NCBI GenBank assembly: GCA_030426765.1
Contig: JAUHXV010000023.1
Span: 1 to 47,184 of the forward strand
Origin: Bacteroidia bacterium
GTDB taxonomy: Bacteria > Bacteroidota > Bacteroidia > Chitinophagales > Saprospiraceae
Length of the DNA: 47,184 bases
Direction of reading: 5' to 3'
In this document: positions 16,248-25,176 of the stretch, in pieces
Position numbering within the stretch: position 1 is the stretch's first letter
Layout of the letters: every line of letters begins with the position of its first letter
The notes under the pieces: generated by a model
Told to the model about the DNA's origin: nothing
Databases searched by the model: none
What the model saw: only the letters and a program-made list of their open reading frames with translations
Made by a program: the position numbers and the translations under genes

Positions 16248-16255
16248 TAATTTTA
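16248..16255 (+). promoter_or_regulatory. -7-like box four bases before the start of the TPR protein gene
   Basis: TAATTTTA (one mismatch to TAnnTTTG) is followed by CCCC and the ATG at 16260. The geometry mirrors the lpxD box on the other strand of the same gap. Confidence 0.35.
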
Positions 16256-16259
16256 CCCC

Positions 16260-18185
16260 ATGGCTAAAAACAAAAAGAAGTCCGGGAAATCGACGAAAGG
16301 CACCCGAAAGCGTAAGAAAGCGATCATTCAACGCCTGGACCGCCAGGATTGGCAATATATTCTGGGCGTTTTGGCCATTACGTTTATTGCCTTTATCCCC
16401 GCACTGACCAATGATTTTGTCAATTGGGACGATGACTATAACCTCTCCAATAACGCCAATACCGCTTTGCTGACCTGGTCGAATATTGTGAAAATATTCA
16501 GCGAACCGGTGATCGGCAACTACAATCCTCTCCCGATCCTGACGTTTGCGATCGAACGGTCATTTTTTGGGCTCAATCCGACGGTATTTCACGTCAATAA
16601 TGTCCTGCTCCATTTGGTATGTGTGTTCTTTGTATACCGAATCTTCCGAGCGCTCGATCTCAATGCAGTTGCATCCGGTCTCGGAGCTCTGTTGTTTGGC
16701 ATCCATCCGATGCGTGTGGAATCTGTCGCCTGGGTCACCGAACGAAAAGATGTACTGTTTGGTGCGTTCTTCCTCGCCGCGCTCTGGTTCTATATCCAAT
16801 ATGTGAAAACAGGATATGTCAAAAAATATTTCTACGCCGCACTGGGCTTGTTTTTCGTTGCCCTGTTTGCCAAGATACAGGCGGTGAGTTTACCGCTCAC
16901 CATGCTTTTAGTGGATTACTACTATCGACGACCCTTGAAAATCAAACTGGTGCTTGAAAAATGGATGTTTTTCCTGCTGTCCCTCGCCATCGGACTATTG
17001 GGGATTTATTTCCTGCGCGATCAGGGATCGATCAGCGACACTGAAGTCTATAGTTTTGTGGAACGATTATTTATCGGCGGATATTCGCTCGGGGTGTATG
17101 TCGCTAAATTTATTTTCCCTTACACCATGTCGCCCCTTTACCCATATCCTGCTGTCATCCACTGGTCGATAAAAGTCATTGCCGTCATCTCAGTAGCCTC
17201 TCTGCTGGGCTTTATATATCTGGCTTTCAAAAAAGACTGGAGACCGTATTTATTTGGCGTACTCTTCTTTCTCTTCAACGTGATGTTTGTACTTCAGGTA
17301 GTGGGAGCCGGACAAGGGTTTCTGGCAGATCGCTTTACCTATATACCCTATATTGGTTTGATGTTTATCGTCATATATGCCGGACAGGAGTTTTACAAAT
17401 CCAATGTAAAAATTGGTTCTTACGCACTCTATGGGTTTTGCGCCCTGATGGCTCTGTATTTTATAATGACGTTTCAACAAAATAAAATCTGGAAAAACAG
17501 CGATACGCTTTGGACACATGTATTGACTATTTCCGATAAAACGCCCTTACCCTATCGCAATCGCGCCAACTATCGAAGAGATCAGGGGCGGATTGAAGAA
17601 GCACTTTCGGATTACAACTCCGCACTGACGCTTAAGCCGGATGGAGCGCTTTATAATTCTCGCGCCAAATTGTATTTCAATCAACAAAACTATGAACAGG
17701 CGATGAAGGATTACAATCAAGCCATCGCACTCGACAGCACGAAAGGGGAATACTTCATCAATCGCGGCGCTGTCTTCGCGCTTTCTAACAACATGCAAAT
17801 GGCGCTGAAAGATTTCAATAAAGGCCTCAGCCTTGAACCCAACCATGCCAATGGATACAAAAATCGATCGTTGATCTATCAGTCCTTTGGTCAATGGGAT
17901 AATGCGATCGCCGATATCAGCCGCTACCTGCAGATGCATCCTGAAGATGCCGACCTGTGGTATGAACGAGGTCGTCTGAAAAACGTGACCAACAAACCGA
18001 CTGAAGCATTGCCTGACCTCAATCGTGCTATCCAGTTAAACAGTAAACAGGGATTGTATTTTTATGAAAAAATGAAATGCCTGTTGCTGCTGGGTGAAGA
18101 CGCGCAAGCGAAACAATTGCTCCAGACGGTGCGGAATTTTGGCATTCAGATTGAACCGGAAGTTCAGGCCAGGCTCAACCAGTAG
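16260..18185 (+). CDS. TMTC-like multi-pass membrane protein with C-terminal TPR repeats
   Basis: The 641-residue protein starts with a Lys/Arg-rich cytoplasmic stretch (1-25), then about ten membrane segments (32-410). The first loop has DFVNWDDDYNL (52-62) with acidic residues that, in GT-C glycosyltransferases, bind the metal and lipid-linked sugar. HPMRVESVAWVTERKDVL is the hallmark of the TMTC/PMT-like family. The C-terminal third (about 425-630) has five or six TPR repeats such as RANYRRDQGRIEEALSDYNSAL. In animals TMTC proteins O-mannosylate cadherins; in bacteria the role is not established. A protein or glycolipid glycosyltransferase is a reasonable guess. It reads toward recN with a 37-base gap. 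Confidence 0.85.
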   Translation: MAKNKKKSGKSTKGTRKRKKAIIQRLDRQDWQYILGVLAITFIAFIPALTNDFVNWDDDYNLSNNANTALLTWSNIVKIFSEPVIGNYNPLPILTFAIERSFFGLNPTVFHVNNVLLHLVCVFFVYRIFRALDLNAVASGLGALLFGIHPMRVESVAWVTERKDVLFGAFFLAALWFYIQYVKTGYVKKYFYAALGLFFVALFAKIQAVSLPLTMLLVDYYYRRPLKIKLVLEKWMFFLLSLAIGLLGIYFLRDQGSISDTEVYSFVERLFIGGYSLGVYVAKFIFPYTMSPLYPYPAVIHWSIKVIAVISVASLLGFIYLAFKKDWRPYLFGVLFFLFNVMFVLQVVGAGQGFLADRFTYIPYIGLMFIVIYAGQEFYKSNVKIGSYALYGFCALMALYFIMTFQQNKIWKNSDTLWTHVLTISDKTPLPYRNRANYRRDQGRIEEALSDYNSALTLKPDGALYNSRAKLYFNQQNYEQAMKDYNQAIALDSTKGEYFINRGAVFALSNNMQMALKDFNKGLSLEPNHANGYKNRSLIYQSFGQWDNAIADISRYLQMHPEDADLWYERGRLKNVTNKPTEALPDLNRAIQLNSKQGLYFYEKMKCLLLLGEDAQAKQLLQTVRNFGIQIEPEVQARLNQ

Positions 18186-18222
18186 GTAAATAACCCTAAC
18201 TTTACATCCACCAGGAAAACTT

Positions 18223-19887
18223 ATGCTGAGCCGGCTTACCATACAAAACTATGCGATCATCTCATCGCTGGAAATGGACATCCAGCCGGGGCTGACCATA
18301 ATCACCGGAGAAACGGGAGCGGGAAAATCAATTTTACTGGGTGCGCTTGGTCTTGCCCTGGGTAAACGAGCAGATTTAAAAGTGCTAAATAACGATGAAG
18401 AAAAATGTATCGTTGAAGCCGAATTCAAATTGGATAATGAATCGCTCAAACCTTTGTTTGATGCAGAAGGCCTGGATTTCGATCAGATACTGATCTGCAG
18501 GCGAGAACTCACGTCCGGCGGTCGAAGTCGCTCTTTCATAAATGATACACCAGTGTCTTTGAAACTCATGCAGGAAGTGACCGCCCATCTGATCGAACTC
18601 CATCATCAGCATGACAATCTTGCCCTTCAGTCAAAGGAATACCAGATGGATGTACTGGATACGATCAGCCAGTCCCTGCCTTTGTACAAAGACTATGTAT
18701 CCCGATATGCCGCGTTGCGAGCTACGCAAAATAAATTGCAGTCCGCACGTGAAGAGGAACACGCTTCTGACAGAAGAAAAGAGTTTCTCCAATTCCAGAT
18801 CGACGAACTCAAATCGGCTCGCCTGACCACCGGAGAAATCGCTTCACTCGAAGCATCGCAAAATATGCTCGAGCATTCTGAAGCTATAGATCAAGTGTTG
18901 TCCGAGCTACAATCCGTACTCAGTGATGGCCACCCTTCCATCAATCAGCAACTGACCGCTCTGGTTAAACAGGTTGAATCGATACGCAAAGTTTATGAAC
19001 CCATTTCAGAAATCGCTGACCGTATAGAGTCCCTGCGCGTAGAGGTACAGGATCTGGCTTTGGAAGCAGGGAGGCTGGACGGACCCGGCGAGTCTGATCC
19101 CAATGAACTGGCAAGAGTCCAGACTCGATTGAATCAACTCTACAGCCTGATTAAAAAATACAACTGCAAAGACGAAGAAGGTCTGATCGCACTCAGAGAG
19201 GAATTTAAAGCAGAATGGGAAACGCTCTCTTCCATGCACGACCTGATCCTGTCGCTGGAACAAGAAGTCATCACACTGCAAAAAGATCTGATCGCCAAAG
19301 CTAAAACCCTGAGTGCCGCCAGAATGACCGGTGCTAAATCTCTTATTCCAGAAGTCAATAAACTTCTGAAAGAACTGGGCATGGTCAATGCGCAGTTTAC
19401 TATCACCCTGGATACTTTGGAGGAACCCGGACCCCATGGCATGGATACGATCACATTTCAATTTACCGGTAATAAAGGGACTGCCCTGCAGCCTCTGCAG
19501 GATGTTGCCTCCGGTGGTGAGCTTTCAAGACTAAGTCTGGCGCTGAAATCTATTTACGCCATTCAGGCCGCATTGCCTACGATCATTTTCGATGAGATCG
19601 ATACAGGTATTTCCGGAGAAGTTGCATGGCGCATGGGACAACTCATCCGGGGGTTGGCAAAGGGACAGCAAATTCTGATGATCACGCACTCCCCTCAGAT
19701 TGCAGCGCATGCTACACATCAGTACCATGTGTCGAAAGAAACTCGCAGCGAACGCGATACTTCATCCATTCTCCGACTGACCGCAGATCAACGCATCGAA
19801 GAGATTGCCAAAATGGTAGGCGGTGAGAAGCCATCGAAAGAGGCGGTATCCAATGCAAAAAGTCTGATTGCTGCAGTTAAGCATTAA
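18223..19887 (+). CDS. recN: DNA repair protein RecN
   Basis: The 554-residue SMC-like ATPase acts in double-strand break repair. Walker A is GETGAGKS (29-36). The signature ASGGELSRLSLALK and Walker B TIIFDEIDTGISG are in the C-terminal half, with a long coiled-coil region between (about 150-370). HQHDNLALQ near residue 130 is a conserved RecN block. Length fits the family (about 550). A TAACTTTA box lies 18 bases upstream. It converges with the sensor kinase gene, leaving 42 bases between stops and no clear terminator. Confidence 0.96.
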   Translation: MLSRLTIQNYAIISSLEMDIQPGLTIITGETGAGKSILLGALGLALGKRADLKVLNNDEEKCIVEAEFKLDNESLKPLFDAEGLDFDQILICRRELTSGGRSRSFINDTPVSLKLMQEVTAHLIELHHQHDNLALQSKEYQMDVLDTISQSLPLYKDYVSRYAALRATQNKLQSAREEEHASDRRKEFLQFQIDELKSARLTTGEIASLEASQNMLEHSEAIDQVLSELQSVLSDGHPSINQQLTALVKQVESIRKVYEPISEIADRIESLRVEVQDLALEAGRLDGPGESDPNELARVQTRLNQLYSLIKKYNCKDEEGLIALREEFKAEWETLSSMHDLILSLEQEVITLQKDLIAKAKTLSAARMTGAKSLIPEVNKLLKELGMVNAQFTITLDTLEEPGPHGMDTITFQFTGNKGTALQPLQDVASGGELSRLSLALKSIYAIQAALPTIIFDEIDTGISGEVAWRMGQLIRGLAKGQQILMITHSPQIAAHATHQYHVSKETRSERDTSSILRLTADQRIEEIAKMVGGEKPSKEAVSNAKSLIAAVKH

Positions 19888-19929
19888 GGGTTACGCTTAC
19901 CTGTTTGTTTTCTTCATTAAATATATTGA

Positions 19930-22900
19930 TCAACTTTCTTTGTCTTCCTTTAGAGAAGGAACATCCTCCTCATGTGGATTCAGAGAGTGTCTGGGCAGTT
20001 CAATAAAAAACTTCGTCCCTACCCCTTTTTCCGTTTCGAAATAAATCTTACCATCAAAAGACTGGATGATATCGGAACAAATCGCCAGCCCGAGACCCAT
20101 GCCTGAAGATTTTGTCGTGAAGTTCGGATAGAATACTTTGTCGCGCATATGTTCATCGATCCCGACACCATTGTCTTCAAAGGAAATAATGATGAGATCG
20201 TTTTCAGCATATAGTTTAATATGAATCAGACCTCTTCTGGATTTAGGAATCGATTGTATGGCATTCTTTACGATGTTGTTAAACACACGGATGATCTGAC
20301 TTTTATCGGCAAACACCACCAGGTCATTGATGGGCACCTGTAACTGAATATCCATGTCTTCGCGCTTGCGAAATAAATCGTGAACGGAGGCGAGTACATC
20401 GTTGATCACAAACACTTCATTAGATGCCTGGGGCATCTTTGCATAACTGGAAAACTCAGTCGCAATATTGGTGAGGTTATCAATCTGTTCGATCAGGGTC
20501 GTACTCACGCGCTTGATCATCTTTGGCAGATCCACATCATCGTCGCGCGATGCGGAGTTTTGTAAATACTGAATACTCAGTTTCATTGGCGTCAGAGGGT
20601 TTTTAATCTCATGTGCCACCTGCTTAGCCATCTCCCGCCAGGCAGTATCTCTTTCCGTTTGTGCGAGCAATAACGCACTTTCATCCAGCTTTGTGACCAT
20701 AGCGTTGTAGTCCCGGATCAATTCACCTACCTCGTCATCGATATTCCATTGGATCGTTTCGTTTTTCTTTCCAAGGCGAATGCGTTTCAGTTTTTCACTT
20801 AATTGTGCCACCGGCCCGATGATGGATCGACTCATAAATACTGCCATACCGATGGCGATAAGGAAGATGAACACGTACGCGTTGAGCAAGGTCATAAAAA
20901 AGGCAGTACCGGGATCACCGCCTCCTGCACCGGAAGGAAATAATTCTGTGAGTTCAATATACCCTGACTTTTGGGTACCAGCCTGTATCGTGACAAACCC
21001 TACGTCTTTTGCGCGTCGAAGATTTTCATCAATAATTTGCGCACCTGATAAATAATAATCGCGTGATCCTACATCCAGAATCAGCTTAGGCAGGAAAGCC
21101 ATCTTCACAGAAATATGATCACTGATGCCACGCAGGTTGTCCTGCTGCTGAATCATATTCCCTTCTGCATCATATATTTTACTCGAAGCACTGTTGGCCA
21201 ACGCTATGCGAGAAGCTTTACGCATGTCTTCTCGCCAGGATTTGGTCTCAGGGGACTGAGACTGTCGAATCGATCCGGCAATATTTCGAAGGCGTTCGTC
21301 ATATCGTCTGAGCTCATCTTCGCTGCTGTTGGAACGGATGTAATACACGGTCAACAATCCTACGATCACAAACGTCAGAATGATAATGATGACCACGGCG
21401 AGCTGAATTTTATTGCGCAGTGATGGTCTCGGAGAAATAGTGAGATCCATATTTCGCGGCAGAAATCCAAACAAAGCATTGAGTCCGGCCAATAAAAAAA
21501 GCAGGAAGCTAAAGACGGTGAAGATCAGCGAGAAGAGTGACACCACCTGACTAAAGCCCTCCATCTTTTTACCGATCAAAATCACCACATCCTTGTCGTT
21601 GCGCATGGCGATATCGGTGCGGTCATTGGAGGAAGCAAATTCGTAGTACTCACCTACTTCCATCCCGTCCTGCAGACCTTCAAATTCAGGCAGGACGATT
21701 GGATAATCATGCTGATGTGCAAATATGAGTTGTCCTTCGCGGTATACGCCGAGGCTGTATTTTCTTGGGAGATTTGGCAACCATTCAATGATGCGATCTT
21801 CTGCTCTTTCCCGAAGATTAAAATCAAAAGGGGCACTATCAATGATCTCCTGGCGGGACACCTTTTCAAAATCCTTTTGATACTTGTACAGGACAAATGC
21901 GGTCATAGAAGAAATCGCCACCAACCAGCTCATCACCCAGATCATGGATTTATTGCCCTGCTCAATGTATAAATCGAGTAAGGTCATCAGGATAAACACG
22001 CCGAGGTAAAATCCGACAAACGGAATATCAATATTGATCAGCAGGATCAGCGGCAGACTCACCACCCCTGCGATCAGCAATGCGATCATCCGCTCATAAA
22101 AATTGGTCGTATAATAGATAGCTCGGGTGACAATCTGAAAGGAAAACGTAAACACGCCCATTACGATCAGTCCGCAGGCCAGGATGGATAGAAAGTGGTG
22201 AATGTCAAACAAAGAAATTTCACCGAGATCGAGTCTGAAATTACTTTGCCCCACAACCTGTCGGAGGATCCATGCCGTGAGACCACACATCATTATGACG
22301 ACGAGATAATGACTGGTCGTCATAAGGCGATCAATCCAGCGCTCTTTGATCAGAGAAGTAGAAAACGACTGCGTGTCTTCTGCGGGATCGCGACTGTATA
22401 TCTTGCTCACCAATGTACACAACCACAAAAAAATAGAACTATCCAAAAGCAGGTCAGCCGTGGAGTATGGAAACTCGATATTCTGAATGATCGGACTCAG
22501 GAGTGACAGCTGATCAAAAAAATCATGGTACGGCACTGCCAGAGAAGCCATACGAAGTCCTAGCACACCGAATATCTGGAGCAGGATCTTGTTGATGGAA
22601 GAAACTTTTTCTTCCGGCCGCTTTTCTACCCATGTGATCCAGCTCATGCAAAGCGACCAAAGGCCAAAAATGGAGAGGAAGAGAATGATCCCCTGGAGCG
22701 CAAAGGAGAATTCACGTGTCAGGAGTTGAATATGTGCCACCGGTGCACCATCGATACTGCGAATTAAGGTGGCATCATCCGGTGTCGGATGGCCAAAACG
22801 ATATGGGGTCACCCCGATGCTATAGGCCTGTCCCTGGTGTGGTAAAATCGGTATTTTGAAATAGGCTTGCAGTAAATCCTGGCCATCAGCTATCTCGGCG

Positions 22901-23307
22901 CCTTTGACGTAATAGTCATGACGATGATCGCGCTTGACACAAGGTATCTGAGCAAATTCTTTATGGGTCGGGTCGACGATCGGACCCGGCTTAGACCAGA
23001 ACAAAAGACTATCCTGGTGGTATAAATAAATGGTAAAGGGCTGCTTGGCCAGGACTTCGAGCTGGCTGATGAGGTCATTGGAAAACAAGCGGTCTGTTTT
23101 CTGCGCAGATCGAATCTGGCTTACCCAATCGCCTTCTCGCAGGAGATCAAAAGCCTCTACTTCCAGCGTCTGGATATTGTCTTCTATCTGTTCGGCAAAA
23201 TGCGCCCGGTCATAGGACAGGTGGTCATATACCAGCAGGAATAGGAATGCAGCCACGCTTCCTGCAAATAAAAGGAGATACCTGATGGCGCTGACACGAA
23301 TCCGCAT
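19930..23307 (-). CDS. Large NtrY-like membrane sensor histidine kinase
   Basis: At 1125 residues this is far larger than a usual kinase. Order of parts: one membrane segment (about 8-26) and an extracytoplasmic domain (about 27-205); a block of about eight membrane helices (to about 465); a second extracytoplasmic-like domain flanked by membrane helices (about 480-800); HAMP (about 810-870); HisKA with the phospho-acceptor His899 in HEIKNPLTPMKL; and HATPase with NNIVKNAIQ (N box), DNGVGI and GMGLGLAICSDII (G boxes). The kinase part resembles NtrY. No receiver domain or regulator gene is adjacent. It is probably membrane-bound and senses an envelope signal that I cannot identify. Confidence 0.87.
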   Translation of the reverse strand: MRIRVSAIRYLLLFAGSVAAFLFLLVYDHLSYDRAHFAEQIEDNIQTLEVEAFDLLREGDWVSQIRSAQKTDRLFSNDLISQLEVLAKQPFTIYLYHQDSLLFWSKPGPIVDPTHKEFAQIPCVKRDHRHDYYVKGAEIADGQDLLQAYFKIPILPHQGQAYSIGVTPYRFGHPTPDDATLIRSIDGAPVAHIQLLTREFSFALQGIILFLSIFGLWSLCMSWITWVEKRPEEKVSSINKILLQIFGVLGLRMASLAVPYHDFFDQLSLLSPIIQNIEFPYSTADLLLDSSIFLWLCTLVSKIYSRDPAEDTQSFSTSLIKERWIDRLMTTSHYLVVIMMCGLTAWILRQVVGQSNFRLDLGEISLFDIHHFLSILACGLIVMGVFTFSFQIVTRAIYYTTNFYERMIALLIAGVVSLPLILLINIDIPFVGFYLGVFILMTLLDLYIEQGNKSMIWVMSWLVAISSMTAFVLYKYQKDFEKVSRQEIIDSAPFDFNLRERAEDRIIEWLPNLPRKYSLGVYREGQLIFAHQHDYPIVLPEFEGLQDGMEVGEYYEFASSNDRTDIAMRNDKDVVILIGKKMEGFSQVVSLFSLIFTVFSFLLFLLAGLNALFGFLPRNMDLTISPRPSLRNKIQLAVVIIIILTFVIVGLLTVYYIRSNSSEDELRRYDERLRNIAGSIRQSQSPETKSWREDMRKASRIALANSASSKIYDAEGNMIQQQDNLRGISDHISVKMAFLPKLILDVGSRDYYLSGAQIIDENLRRAKDVGFVTIQAGTQKSGYIELTELFPSGAGGGDPGTAFFMTLLNAYVFIFLIAIGMAVFMSRSIIGPVAQLSEKLKRIRLGKKNETIQWNIDDEVGELIRDYNAMVTKLDESALLLAQTERDTAWREMAKQVAHEIKNPLTPMKLSIQYLQNSASRDDDVDLPKMIKRVSTTLIEQIDNLTNIATEFSSYAKMPQASNEVFVINDVLASVHDLFRKREDMDIQLQVPINDLVVFADKSQIIRVFNNIVKNAIQSIPKSRRGLIHIKLYAENDLIIISFEDNGVGIDEHMRDKVFYPNFTTKSSGMGLGLAICSDIIQSFDGKIYFETEKGVGTKFFIELPRHSLNPHEEDVPSLKEDKES

Positions 23308-23315
23308 AAATCACA

Positions 23316-23323
23316 TAAAGATA
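23316..23323 (-). promoter_or_regulatory. -7-like box of the sensor kinase gene
   Basis: The minus strand reads TATCTTTA, one mismatch to TAnnTTTG, eight bases before the ATG at 23307. It abuts the 19-base palindrome at 23322-23340. Confidence 0.35.
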
Positions 23324-23340
23324 ATACTTAATAAGTATTA
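23322..23340. promoter_or_regulatory. Perfect 19-bp palindrome before the sensor kinase (candidate operator)
   Basis: TAATACTTA-A-TAAGTATTA has two perfect 9-base arms around one central base. It fills the space between the expected -7 and -33 positions of the kinase promoter, where a bound dimer would block RNA polymerase. Confidence 0.55.
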
Positions 23341-23408
23341 AGCTAATTATCACAGGTTTATATTTCCCCCTGAAAATCTGTTCGAATTTTCTGCATCTTC
23401 CCGTCGGA

Positions 23409-23439
23409 TTGCGAACTTCTGAGCAATCAGGATGGTTTA
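23409..23439 (+). promoter_or_regulatory. Candidate rnpB promoter
   Basis: TTG (23409-23411) and ATGGTTTA (23432-23439, a weak -7 match) are 20 bases apart, and the RNA's first helix begins eight bases later, as expected for a transcription start there. Confidence 0.35.
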
Positions 23440-23446
23440 AAGAAAG

Positions 23447-23854
23447 CATCTGTGATAAGTCCATCGCTCCCTTTTCAGGGAGAGGAAAGTCCGGACAGCG
23501 TAGGGCACCGCACCATCTAACGGATGGGCTTCACGTGAGTGAAGACAGAAAGTGTCACAGAAACTATACCGCCCTAAAGGCTCTGTCCTTTGGGGTAAGG
23601 GTGAAAACGTGCGGTAAGAGCGCACGCATGATGCGGGTGACCGGTCATGGGATAAACCTTGCGGGCTGAAATGCCATGTACACTTCAATTTTCGAACCCA
23701 TTCCGATGGGTGCGAATATCCGGCGGCTCGCCAGAATAGGAATAGTTGAAGGGGGTAGGCAGATAGAGCCGCGACAGTAATGTCCGGCCCAGATAAATGA
23801 TGGACATCGCTGACTCGTCATCGATAACAGAATCCGGCTTATTTATCACAGATG
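23447..23854 (+). ncRNA. rnpB: RNase P RNA (class A)
   Basis: This is the catalytic RNA that trims tRNA 5' leaders. The ends form a perfect 12-base P1 helix, CATCTGTGATAA (23447-23458) with TTATCACAGATG (23843-23854). Conserved core segments are present: AGAGGAAAGTCCGGAC near 23481, GGGTAAGGGTGAAA near 23595, GGTAGGCAGATAGAGCC near 23754, and ACAGAATCCGGCTTAT near 23827, which closes P4. Size (about 408) is normal. A strong bidirectional terminator follows. Confidence 0.95.
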
Positions 23855-23871
23855 TATTTTTCAAAAAAAGA

Positions 23872-23912
23872 GAAAGCCGAAAAGAGACGCACTCTTTTCG
23901 GCTTTCTTATTT
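23872..23912. terminator. Bidirectional terminator between rnpB and porV
   Basis: Fifteen-base perfect arms GAAAGCCGAAAAGAG (23872-23886) and CTCTTTTCGGCTTTC (23892-23906) enclose a five-base loop, with A-rich and T-rich flanks serving both convergent transcripts. Confidence 0.88.
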
Positions 23913-23939
23913 CTTCACCGGCTTGTTCTCCGGATAGTA

Positions 23940-25127
23940 TTAGTTAGTCGTAGCCTGAGGTTCTTTTTTCTCATCAAAGTGGAACATCAGGGTAAAGCGA
24001 AGTGTGTTGTCCAGTGGGCTACGCTGATTGGATGTAGGCACCAGATAGGAAACGTTCAATCCGAAGACATTATATTTCAAACCCAGACCAGCGGTGATAA
24101 ACTGGCGGTTTCCTTTGTTTGGGCTTTCAAAGAAATAACCCGCGCGGAAGGCAAACTGCTTGTTGTACCAGTATTCGGCGCCAACTGAAAAGTTAATCTC
24201 ACTGATCTCTTCTGAAAATCCACCCGGAGCGTCCGTAAAGGATCCGAAGATTCCTTCAAACAAGGGTTTCTCTCTGAAATCAGGGTATCCATTATTGTTC
24301 TCGTCATACTCAGGGTCTTCAGGGCTAATCGGTGTGGGGACAAGTAACTTGTTGAAATCAAGCAAAAAGGTCAGCTGATTGTAGTTGTCCAGATCCATCT
24401 CAAGCGCTGCACCCAATCCCAGGTTGCCCGGGATAAAATCTTTGAACTCTGATTTGGTGTACGAAACTTTAGAACCAATATTCGTAAATGCACTGGCGAT
24501 GCGGAGGGTCGACCCGGCACCGATATCCAGTGGTGTCTGATACGTAAAGGAGATATCTACTGCTCCGGAGGTTGCCGGCACGATATCAATATTGTCAATT
24601 TGCTGTCCACCTGCCAGGTTGGAGTAGATAAACTTACCGGTCAGGGCAGCACTGAATTTTGTGGATAGCTTTCTTGCGTAGGCAACGGCAATTTCAAACT
24701 CATTGGGATTTCCCTGTCCCAGGGAGTTTCCATTGATGTCTGTAAACTGAAGTTCACCAAGTGAAAAATATCGGAGAGAGGCCCCGAGGGTTTGATTTTC
24801 ACCAAGCTTTTTATAACCGGCCAGGTATGCCAGGTAAACATCCTGCAGACCCAGCGATCTCAACCATGGTGAGTAGCTGGCTGACAGTCCGTAATCAGAA
24901 TCAATAAAGGCCAGTTTGGAGGCATTCAGGTGCATCGAGTTTGCATCTGCAGAAATGCCTAGCCCCCCATCTCCCATCGCCGCCGAGCGGGCATCGGGAA
25001 CGATCCTCAGAAAAGGAACAGCCGAAATAATAGCATTCGGGCAGTTTTCCGTCGAAGGGTCACAATACTGGGCATTGGCCGCATTAGCAACCATCAGCAT
25101 AACAACTAAGAGTGAAACGTATTTCAT
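23940..25127 (-). CDS. porV: Type IX secretion outer-membrane protein PorV
   Basis: The 395-residue protein is the FadL-like beta barrel that shuttles T9SS cargo and anchors the PorU sortase. A signal peptide (1-19, cut after ANA) precedes mature QYCDPSTENCPN. The conserved N-terminal block FLRIVPDARSAAMGDGG follows, where an arginine-alanine-gly rich stretch marks PorV proteins. The rest is alternating beta strands, ending in a short charged tail after the final strand LRFTLMFHFD. It lies 49 bases after porU in the same direction, the order known from other Bacteroidota, with its own -7 box in the gap. Confidence 0.94.
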   Translation of the reverse strand: MKYVSLLVVMLMVANAANAQYCDPSTENCPNAIISAVPFLRIVPDARSAAMGDGGLGISADANSMHLNASKLAFIDSDYGLSASYSPWLRSLGLQDVYLAYLAGYKKLGENQTLGASLRYFSLGELQFTDINGNSLGQGNPNEFEIAVAYARKLSTKFSAALTGKFIYSNLAGGQQIDNIDIVPATSGAVDISFTYQTPLDIGAGSTLRIASAFTNIGSKVSYTKSEFKDFIPGNLGLGAALEMDLDNYNQLTFLLDFNKLLVPTPISPEDPEYDENNNGYPDFREKPLFEGIFGSFTDAPGGFSEEISEINFSVGAEYWYNKQFAFRAGYFFESPNKGNRQFITAGLGLKYNVFGLNVSYLVPTSNQRSPLDNTLRFTLMFHFDEKKEPQATTN

Positions 25128-25156
25128 GAAAATCTGGATTATTTAATATTTGAGTG

Positions 25157-25164
25157 CAAAGATA
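25157..25164 (-). promoter_or_regulatory. -7 box in front of porV
   Basis: The minus strand reads TATCTTTG, a perfect TAnnTTTG, 29 bases before the porV ATG. It would let porV be made apart from the long porU message. Confidence 0.5.
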
Positions 25165-25176
25165 CTTTAATTGAAG

